Shown here in pieces: positions 56,096-64,000 of a stretch of 64,000 bases of DNA (positions are counted from its first letter, which is position 1; every line of letters begins with the position of its first letter). The stretch covers positions 30,851,362-30,915,361 of the forward strand of contig NC_060886.1 in the NCBI RefSeq assembly GCF_014805685.1. Reading direction: 5' to 3'. The position numbers and the translations under genes were made by a program. The notes beneath the pieces were generated by a model. It did no database searches. It had not been told where the DNA came from and saw nothing but the letters and a program-made list of their open reading frames with translations. The stretch comes from Silurus meridionalis. Its lineage: Eukaryota > Chordata > Actinopteri > Siluriformes > Siluridae.

Positions 56096-56809
56096 AGTTT
56101 CCATTTTATTTCATATTTATTACTCTTCAGTCTTGTTCTTTTCTACTGATGCATTGGGAACATTGTATGCAAACAATCCTGCCAAGGAAGGTTCCTGAAA
56201 TTGAACAATCTCAGTTGCGCATCATCCTGATTACAGCTTGTCTCCTGGATCTTCCACGGCATTAAATCTGACTTTTCCTCATATAATCGCGACTTGAAAT
56301 GAGGAGCGTTCTGTGTTTGTTGAAATTTTGTTGAAAGTCTGAGAAAAGTTCTCTCCGTGTCTGAACTGGTCATTGATCTCTGAAGTGATTGTCCAGGAGC
56401 AACGTGTGAATATAGGAAATGAAAACGGGCTGGAGCTTTAATTCTGTGTCTGACACTTCCTCCTCAAAAGTGTTTCATTTGTGACAACAGCAGCGCCAGG
56501 GCAAAGTTATGCAACGTTCGACTCGGAGGTGGAAAGTCACAACTCGAAATCATTTTCAGCCTCTGTGTGTTCAAGCTACACAGTGCAGAGTGTGGAAACA
56601 TGGACAACTCGGTTGTCCATGTTTAACACTCAGAGGGTGGAGTTATACAGTTTATAGAAATGTTAGATTTTATAGATTTTATATAGAAATGATGATCTGT
56701 GGTGGTCTGTGGTGGATCAGGGTTGTATGAGTGTCACTGAACGTACTCCTCAGACTGACCAGTGCTTTATGTAGTAGGTGGGAGGAGTTGTCCAAAATCT
56801 CCAACTTGA
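56096..56809. other. Unique DNA, no gene seen
   Basis: No recognised repeat or coding signal. Confidence 0.4.
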
Positions 56810-56910
56810 ACTATTAAACCTTCATCTGCTCAGTTGTGTAAATAAGATCATTCAAAAGTGCTCCAGATAAGGACATCTGCCAAACCCAAATGCAAATGTA
56901 AGTATTTGTC
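56810..56910 (+). mobile_element. SINE family S tail fragment
   Basis: 'ctgctcagttgtgtaaataa', 'aagtgctccagataaggaca' and 'tctgccaaacccaaatgcaa' are the family tail; the tRNA head is missing. Confidence 0.65.
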
Positions 56911-58924
56911 AAGTCATTGACCATGCCAGTCACTTTCTTAGCAATATTTATTGACTCGCAAAAGTCTGTCTTTTTAGAATCTCAAACTCCACACAGTATC
57001 AGGAGGCACCTTGATCAAGTTACCATTCACAACATGTGAATACCAAAAGCACTGACATCCTGGTGAGCTTTGAAACAATTATTTGTTTCTTCTTGATTGA
57101 CGTGGTTAATCCTCGCCTCGCCTCGCCTCGCCTCTGTGTTGTATTTGAATATTCTGCCTGGTCCTTTGACTATTCACTTCATCTGAGCCTTATTTATAGT
57201 GCAAGCTGGTATCGCTGTGGTTGATTCTGAGGTGGTTCTTTATTGCTGAATTTTAGATTTTGGATTGGTAGCTTTAAGCACGAGATTTTTGTAGTTTAAT
57301 ATGGTGGTTATTGTCCAACACTGGAAAACTCCTTCTCTTTTATCATAGGATGTAACCAGTTTTTACACCAGCCTACCTTTCAGAAAAGTTCTGGAGGCCT
57401 GAGATTAGGGTGAAGGGCAGATGCCTATAATTTAATTAATATGAATTGTATTTGTTTATACATTTAACAATAGGAGAACTTCATCCATGTGAAGCTGGTA
57501 CCAGAAAAAAAAAGCTTCCAAAAGATTATTTGAATGAGAAGCCTTGAGAGAAACCAAACTCAAAAGTAATTGACCTAACTCTGTACCATATAGAATATGT
57601 CGAATGGATGAAGAGCCCTAGAAGCATTAAATGCCTTTATGATGATTTGGTTACTAGATAAGAGCCTATCCACTGCATGAAAGCCGCAGGAGTCCAGGTA
57701 GACCTCTTTTTCCTCCTCACGCTTGTCCTCAAGCCTCTTCTTTACATCTGTCAGTGTTTGATGATCACATTCATATTTCTTCCATTTTCTTCCAAGTGCA
57801 CATGTTCAGCCATAGTGCACTCTGCTACAGAGAAAGGAGCTTTATTAAAAGAATTTCTGAGAACATGGCCACTTTTTCTCCCTGCAGGGAGCTTTCTGCT
57901 TTTATTTTCATTCATTTTCTTTTTTAGCTGCAAAAATTTCCATTTCAACCCCTGAACACGGTCTGTAGTTCACAAACTGTGTACAAACCACTGGCCTTAA
58001 TACTTCTGATGGTCTTTTTTAATGTGAGTGTCACTGTGAAATGATTATCTAATGGTGCTTCATATTGAAGGAGATAACTATAGAAGATATTTGTTCTTCA
58101 GGCGTGTCCATAGAATGGACAGACAGTGGACAAAAACCAATATAAAAACGTTTTTGCTAGGCGTTGAGCCATGTGCACTGTGAATACAGAGTAAGAGGAG
58201 ATCACTCTTGGTGGTAAGGATGATGGTGTTGGTGGTGATGATGATAGTGGAAGGAAAGATTTCCCAGTAAAATCTCCTTGGATGGTTTATGACCTGGTCA
58301 TTGCCTTGCATATAACTGGCATTATTCAGTAGGTTCTGCAGTGGAATGAGGGTTCATCCTGGAAACAAGTTTCTTGTTAGAAAGATTTAATCAGGTAATG
58401 AGACAGACTCATTTAGTATTGATTAAAACATTTTAATTCTGTCGAGGTTCTGAAGTCTGCTCGGTGTTACACGAGTATCTTTTTCCCAATTTCTTGGGCT
58501 TTATTGCTGCCATGGCAACAGATAATGTTAATAGAGATGTTCATTGCTTTGGAAATAAGTCACCGTTAAGAAGTCTTTCATGAATACTTCATTGTGGTGG
58601 TACAAAGCTGCTCGGTAAAAACAATCGGCTCTTACGCTGATGATTTTCCCCGATGTACAGGATGAGACAACGTCTGTGATGATGCATGATGATAGCGTGT
58701 GATGTGGGGGGACGTGGGGATCAATTCTTTAGGAACTGCTTTTCTTAGGATATAAGAAGTTCAAGCAGCATCACTATTTTATTCACTTAGCACTGAGAAA
58801 AAGCAGATTGAGACTGTTGGACAGTGTAGGACATTTCTGAGAAGTGTCCTGAATCTGCACATTGTTTTTCCTTCACTGCATATAGACATACAAACTGTTG
58901 GATCAAGACATAAAAGGCACTTTA
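56911..58924. other. Unique DNA with short repeats
   Basis: (CCTCG)4 at 57112-57134 and a fragment of the 'ccttgagagaaaccaaact' fish repeat near 57540 (see 18195-18400). Open frame 57677-57955 has no domain I can name. Confidence 0.4.
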
Positions 58925-59483
58925 TTGGCAAAAGTATTGGGACACCTGACTTTTCCCAGACATATGTGGTTCATCTTCAAACAAATTTGGAGGCAAGCAA
59001 TTGTATAGAATATCTTTGGATGTGCAAGTATGGAACATTCACTGGAATGAGGAGACTCAAACCTGTTCCAACGTGATAATGCTGCAGTGGTTGAACGTTG
59101 CATTGAATTGCAAAACAAATAAACAAAAACACAATGACAATTTAGACAAACCAGAAAAAAATAGATATAGTGCACAAAGCCAGAGCAAGATATGCTTTCC
59201 ATGTGTTAGATGATGTGGAAGATGTTCTGCTATAAACCCTTTTGAACACTTTTTGGGATGAATGTGAACACTGACTGCAGCCCAGGAACCTCCTCAACTT
59301 CTCACCTACTTCACTACCTGACTTTACTTTAATCTCCACAAAATCTAGTGGAACATCTTTCCAGAAGACTGGAGGTTATTATAACAGTAAATTGAGGCGA
59401 ATCGTGGAATGAGATGTACAAAAAGATTTACATAGCAATCTTAGATTTAGGTGTTAACAAACTTTTGTCTATATAGTGTATGA
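58925..59483 (+). mobile_element. Tc1-derived repeat, family A, copy 12, full length with insertion
   Basis: The left end 'gcaaaagtattgggacacct' and right end 'ttaacaaacttttgtctata' plus 'tagtgta' are both present. Internal order is complete: 'ggttcatcttcaaac', 'gagactcaaacctgttccaa', 'gtgcacaaagccagagcaag', 'ctgactgcagcccaggaacc', 'aaatctagtggaacatcttt' and 'ggttattataacagtaaatt'. About 80 bases at 59092-59171, starting near 'ttgaacgttgcattg', interrupt the element between its HDN block and 'gtgcacaaag'. Confidence 0.93.
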
Positions 59484-59945
59484 CAAATGTTGGTTGTATG
59501 ATGGAAGTACAAAGTAAGTCCCTTTCCCATGTACTCATGCAAGAACTTAACAATCCTACTTTATATAAAACATTCTTTATATGCTTTGGTCTAAGAGACT
59601 GTACGATGTACAGGTGCAGCGGGAGCCGAGGAGAATCACCAGCGTTCCAGAAGTGCACCAGTGATGAATAATCGAAGGGCCAATTTCCATCTGTAAATGT
59701 TAAAGTTAAAAAAATATTGGTCTTTTTAAGCATCTCTCTCTCTCTCTTTTTTCCAAGGTTATGAGGTTGTGTAATGAATTAGCCCTGCACTCTGGGGTGA
59801 GTGTGAGAGCAAAAAATATTTATTAATAAGAAAGCTGGTGGTGCTGTAGGTGTTTGATATTAAAATGTAAATGAAATTTTTTTCCCACTTGTTTTTCATT
59901 AAAACCGGCTTATGCCATATGTGTTCGTTCTCTCAAAGCCTATAG

Positions 59946-59996
<51 letters not shown>

Positions 59997-60382
59997 GCGC
60001 TAAGACCAATCAAATGCAAATCCAGAGGAAAAAAATAAAAAGCAGGACGGAGATATTTCCAGAGGAACAAACTCAGTATTTATTAATATTCTTCAGAAGT
60101 GCCATATTTTTTTTTGTCTTTTGCACAAAGTAGACGTCTAGAGACTGGTGGACCGCCGCAGCCCGCTCCATACAAGCGTAATTGTCTTGCTATCCTTGAG
60201 AGGACCTTATTCTGACAGCTAATTAATGCTGTACTGTCACCTAAACTCAACCGAAGTTCTAATCAAACTCGAAATGAAATAAAAAACAGGCAGTTTTTAA
60301 ATACACAATGATTTTCACGCAGTGTTGAAAGCGAGAATATCCTGGTGGGGACATTTGGTCCTCGTTATGCCGCAAAAACCTG

Positions 60383-60388
<6 letters not shown>
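59484..60388. other. Unique DNA, possible conserved segment at 60130-60245
   Basis: Contains a CT patch (59733-59748) and GT run (59949-59994). 60130-60245 is repeat-free, with 'gacagctaattaatgctg'. No gene seen. Confidence 0.35.
59949..59994. repeat. (TG)23 microsatellite
   Basis: Uninterrupted TG run. Confidence 0.98.
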
Positions 60389-60423
<35 letters not shown>

Positions 60424-60446
60424 TCTTCTGTCTTGCCCCCGCTGCT

Positions 60447-60491
<45 letters not shown>
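60389..60491. repeat. Two (CA)n runs split by a 27-base spacer
   Basis: CA runs at 60389-60421 and 60449-60491 in the same orientation. Confidence 0.98.
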
Positions 60492-60494
<3 letters not shown>

Positions 60495-60607
60495 GAACAG
60501 GCTGGCCACAGGGACAGACATAATTATATTAATTGTTAACATAATGACACATTTCTTTTTAATGTGTTCCTTTTGGTAATTAGGGTTTAAGGTACCTAAG
60601 GCTTCAA

Positions 60608-60610
<3 letters not shown>

Positions 60611-60651
<41 letters not shown>
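60611..60651. repeat. (TC)20 microsatellite
   Basis: Uninterrupted CT run. Confidence 0.98.
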
Positions 60652-60655
<4 letters not shown>

Positions 60656-60800
60656 ATTTTCACACACATTATACCTTTCTCCCCATTATCATCTCTAATT
60701 CCCTGTTGGCAGCTTCAAAGCACCATTTTGTTTCTCTTTAACCAATTTCCTCGCAGGTGTTCAGGAGACTCAGACATGTCATAATTAATAGCTCAGGTCC

Positions 60801-60841
60801 TTATTATTATTATTATTTTATTATTATTATTATTATTATTA
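60801..60841. repeat. (TTA)n microsatellite
   Basis: About 13 TTA units with one 'tttta' break. Confidence 0.97.
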
Positions 60842-61298
60842 CATTTTTTTCACGTAGCACGTCAGTCGTTTGCTCTGCCTCGTTCACCCTCCCGGCTTTA
60901 ATGTTCTGACCGGCGCATTAAAACGTTAGTGGCTTTTTTCGCATTTTCTTTTTTTTTTTTTTATTAGTATTAAAAAGGCATAAAAATAAGAGTAGAGAGT
61001 AATGCGGATGTGTAAAGAAAAGAGCCGGCCATCAGTGCGACTCGTAGCATCGCTGATTGAATTAGCTTGAGGTCTGGTCTGGGCTCAATTCAACGACTCA
61101 GGATGGCTCGAGGGTCCAGATTTACACAGAGCACGACTCTAATTCCCTTTACAAGACCCCGGGAATGCTTTCATGATGGAAATGGCCTAATTAGACCAAA
61201 ATACAGCCAGCTTTCAAATTTCTCCAATGTTTCCTCCTCCTCCTTTTCCTCCTCTACTTTTAGCATATATTGCAATGTCCAGGAGAGCTTTAGACCTG

Positions 61299-61300
<2 letters not shown>
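60842..61300. other. Unique DNA, possible conserved segment at 61040-61210
   Basis: 61040-61210 has 'gattgaattagcttgagg' and 'atggcctaattagaccaa' in repeat-free sequence. No exon recognised. Confidence 0.35.

Positions 61301-61372
<72 letters not shown>
61301..61372. repeat. (AT)n microsatellite, about 36 units
   Basis: One 'attta' interruption near the right end. Confidence 0.98.
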
Positions 61373-62069
61373 CCTGCTTCTTTTTCTGTTGGCCAGCGTC
61401 AATGTGGTGTGCATTATATCTGTTGCTAAGGATTCATCGATCCATCCATCAGGCCTGAGTAATCAGTGCTGCTCTCCCAGGTGGCCAACTGGTCCAAGTC
61501 GAATAAGTGAACCCAGAGAACCAGAACTGACTCGGAAGGGGAAAAAAAGGAAACACGTTTGTTTACGGTGTGTGTGTGCAAATTTGAATGAGATGAGGAT
61601 GTAAAACATCTGCCACATGTCAGTAGCATTTCATTTCATATGACATAACCCTAATTATATGATCTCATCCACATGGAACGCGTATTCTTTCAGCAGAATA
61701 TCTCAGGATACGTCGATCTTTCCGAGCGCGAATGACGAAACAGAAACCGATGGCCTATGGACGTTCCTTCGTGATGCACTGGAGTGGAGTGGAACGTATA
61801 CGTGAAACGTAATCGGTCTTTTTCACGTTACACCCTGTTTCTTATGCAATCTGGACATTTTTTTGGTGAATCTTAATCAAATCGATGATGCTCACAGGTT
61901 CGAATGAAATAATGACGTATTTATTGGTGTTGGAACGACCGATAGAAGCACCTGGTAAATTTAAACAGTAAAGAGGAGAACCAGAGAGAAGAAGAATAGG
62001 AGGAGTGAAAACTTATGATGAAATTGAGTGCAGGTTTATTTGACATTCAATTATTAAACTTAGGTTTTT
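61373..62069. other. Unique DNA, no gene seen
   Basis: No recognised repeat or coding signal. Confidence 0.4.
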
Positions 62070-62358
62070 TGGTCCTGATGTAGGTGAGGAGGCCTGGGGT
62101 ACAGTCAGCGTTCACATTCCTCATGTTCAATAGGGTTTGGTGATCTATAGCAGGAGATCTTTCACTCCAACTCATGGAAAGCGGATCTTCATGGAGCTGG
62201 CTTTGTTATTACAAACAGCTGGAACAGGTTTGAGTCTCCTAGTTCAAGTGAAGGGAACATTTCATGTGGAGCGCCAACTTTGTGGAAACAGTTTGAGGAT
62301 GAACCACATATGCGTGAAAAAATCAGTTGTAACAATAAATTTGTCCATATGCACTATA
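62070..62358 (-). mobile_element. Tc1-derived repeat, family A, copy 13
   Basis: Reverse order: 'gatgtaggtgaggaggcctg', 'gttcaatagggtttggtgat', 'ctatagcaggagatctttca', 'cttcatggagctggctttgt', 'ggaacaggtttgagtctcct' and 'gtgaagggaacatttcatgt'. It ends in the terminal 'tttgtccatatgcactata', which overlaps the start of copy 14. The outer (left) arm is missing. Confidence 0.9.
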
Positions 62359-62690
62359 TAGCAAAAGTATTGGGACACCCGACCTTTTTCTGCCATATTT
62401 CCTGCCCTGTTCACAAAGCGAGCTCGAAGAAGATCTGCTTTATGTGGTTTAGAGAGGAAGATCTCCTGCTATAGAGCTTTACTGAACACCTTTGGGATGA
62501 ATGCACCTTCTCACCTCCATCACTACTTTACTAACACCCTTGTAGCTGATAAACACAAATGTCCACAAACACACTTGAAATCTAGTGGAACATCTTCTCA
62601 GAAGAGTGACGGTTATTATAAAAGTAATTTGGGACTAAATGTGGAAAGTGATGCTCAAAAAGAACATGACATACTTAAGACCATGTGTCC
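62348..62690 (+). mobile_element. Tc1-derived repeat, family A, copy 14
   Basis: Starts 'gcactatatagcaaaagtat' and 'tgggacacc', then 'caaagcgagctcgaagaag', 'gaagatctcctgctatagag', 'gaacacctttgggatgaatg', 'gaaatctagtggaacatctt', 'cagaagagtgacggttatta' and 'gggactaaatgtggaaagtg'. The segment between the terminal repeat and the HDN block is deleted. It is head-to-head with copy 13. Confidence 0.92.
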
Positions 62691-63171
62691 ATGTGTATAT
62701 ATATGTATGTATGTATGCACAAGTTGTATTTTTATGAAAAATGTCATGTTTAGTGTAATATGTGCAGAATGTGACAGTTCCATGCAATTTCCTTCACTAG
62801 TAATTGTGTTCTCACATACAGAGAATCAGAAAGATCTCTCAGGGGAATGCTCCACCTGTTCTTGTTGGAATGTGTCAGTACTACGCTGATGTGCAATCTG
62901 CTTCCTTTTCTTTAAAATCTTAGTCTTATCTATACTCACATAACTTACGAAGGCTCACTTAAAGTTCTACTGATATATTGTTTTAAGCAAAGTGAAAATA
63001 TCCACAAATATTCATTTGCAGAGGGTCCATGATGATGGAAAAGACTCTGACGGGACGTCGACGTGGTATAAACAAGCTAGCAGGATTTTCCCTCCTCTGG
63101 CTTTCAAATATTGTCATATTAAATATTGAACATATGTCATAAGGTGGGATATTTAGTATTTTTTTTAAGAT
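62691..63171. other. Unique DNA, no gene seen
   Basis: Short (TGTA)n at 62697-62716; otherwise nothing recognised. Confidence 0.4.
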
Positions 63172-64000
63172 AAAGATAAAGATGAGAAGATGAAATCTAC
63201 CTTTATTTATCCCACAGTGAGGAAATGTCTGTTACAGCAGCAAAGAAAAATGTGCAAATATAAAGAATATATACAGTACAGAATATAAATACAAAAGAAA
63301 AGAAACAAACAATATAGTAGTTACACTGTCAATAAATCCGTTTGCACGAGGTAATATTGCACAGTTAAAAACGGTGTTATTGCACAAAAATGTAAGTTAT
63401 TGTTATTGCACAGTTAAACAGTAATAACTGTGTATTTTGGTGAGTAGCTCTGATTGTAAAGTCTGATAGCAGCAGGAAGAAAAGACCTTCTGTATCGTTC
63501 CTTCAGACTCTCAGGATGTAACAGTCTGTCATTGAAGGATCTAGTCATTGATGTAACTGTTTCATACAGTAGGTGAGAGACGTTCTCCAGCAATGATGAT
63601 AGTTTAGCTCCCATCCTCCTTCTCCCACCTCCTGTACAGTATCCAGGGGAATCCCCAGGACTGAGCTGCACTTCCTGATCAGCTTGCCCAGTCTCTTCCT
63701 GTCTGCAGTAAAAATATTGCTGCACCAGCAGACCACTTAATAGAAGATGGCAGAGGCCACCACAGAGTCAGAAAAGGTCTTCAGTAGCTCTCCCTGCTCT
63801 CCAGAAGACCATATTCTCCTTAGCAGAAAGATTCTGCTCTGTCCTTTCATGGAAATTGCATCTGTGTAAATTGCACCAGTTCTTTTGGTTTTCTCCATGT
63901 CAGCACCATTTGCACCAATCCACAAAGTCCTGGATTGACTTCCTCAGGTAACAGGTTGCTGAGCTAAACATGAAGTCTGCAGTGTAGATGGTGAAGAGGA
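63172..64000 (-). mobile_element. LINE 3' end (CR1/L2/Rex-like), runs off the window
   Basis: The minus strand carries the C-terminal part of a non-LTR reverse-transcriptase ORF, followed by a 3' UTR that ends at 63172-63220. There 'cactgtgggataaataaagg' precedes a (TTATCT)-type tail. The 3' UTR repeats 'tattgcacagttaaa' and 'tgcacaa' words. This end is common in fish LINEs. The element extends past 64000, so truncation on the 5' side cannot be judged. Clade naming is tentative. Confidence 0.85.
63414..63925 (-). pseudogene. LINE reverse-transcriptase C-terminal ORF remnant
   Basis: Two adjoining minus-strand open pieces read in order. The first (63737-63925) contains KGQSRIFLLRRIWSSGEQGE then FSDSVVASAIFY. 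A stop codon follows where these proteins usually read VVCWG, and in the next frame VVCWCSNIFTADRKRLGKLI continues. The last piece (63414-63725) has LLHPESLKERYRRSFLPAAI and RLYNQ, the usual C-terminal end of this LINE type. The in-frame stop and a frame change near 63545-63725 mark it as dead. The reverse-transcriptase catalytic core would lie beyond the window edge. Confidence 0.82.

Noticed and set aside
55638..56104. Minus-strand frames of 61-125 codons with LSVCLSL repeats
   Set aside because: Translation of the purine-rich GAGA/GACA tract.
1..64000. A novel defence, operon-like or other gene system
   Set aside because: No intact protein-coding gene was found. The content is simple repeats, minisatellites and dead mobile elements of known classes.

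Overview
The window looks like intergenic or intronic DNA of a bony fish. It is A+T-rich and packed with CA/GT, TA, CTGT and ATT microsatellites. It carries decayed Tc1/mariner elements of at least five families, hAT-like short elements, tRNA-derived SINEs and 5'-truncated LINE ends, a mix typical of teleosts. The Tc1 families and SINE tails fit an otophysan, possibly a catfish, but that finer placement is only inference. I find no host protein-coding gene or exon that I can support. Every long open frame is either microsatellite translation (CLSV, VCVC, HTHT, SYCSD repeats) or a broken transposase or reverse-transcriptase remnant. No CRISPR, operon or other prokaryotic feature is present.

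Layout. 1-5 kb: a 'cagactcct' VNTR (1082-1735), a decayed 'ggttct' repeat cluster with a perfect-looking hairpin (3724-3851), and a Tc1-like end (4840-5075). 5.2-6.5 kb: a 32-bp minisatellite with higher-order order of variants, followed by a 431-bp Tc1-type MITE with TA ends. 7-10.1 kb: two copies of the main Tc1-derived repeat (called family A here) and a back-to-back CA/GT pair. 10.4-10.9 kb: a CTGT/CTGC array. 11-17.4 kb: largely unique DNA with TAATT-type sites, interrupted by a clean hAT-like element (13082-13527) inside an older tandem repeat. 17.4-22.9 kb: a local duplication around a SINE, and a tRNA-Glu-derived SINE with an 18-bp target duplication (20563-20822). 25-32.5 kb: a mariner deletion derivative, family A copies and a tandem cluster of three SINE units. 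33.8-43.3 kb: a 40-bp minisatellite, LINE ends on both strands, a second mariner derivative and two copies of Tc1 family B. 44.6-54.4 kb: more SINEs and family A copies, a 34-bp minisatellite, a second hAT-like element and an inverted minisatellite. 55-64 kb: a purine-strand tract, a near full-length family A copy, a head-to-head family A pair, and a LINE end that runs off the window.

Relationships. The tRNA-Glu SINE ends in a 38-base tail that differs at only two positions from the 3' end of the LINE fragment at 36604-36913, so that LINE type is the likely partner that copied it. At least 14 family A copies share the same damage to the former transposase region, which suggests they spread from an already defective, non-autonomous master. 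All boundaries were read by eye and should be treated as approximate unless a target-site duplication is quoted.
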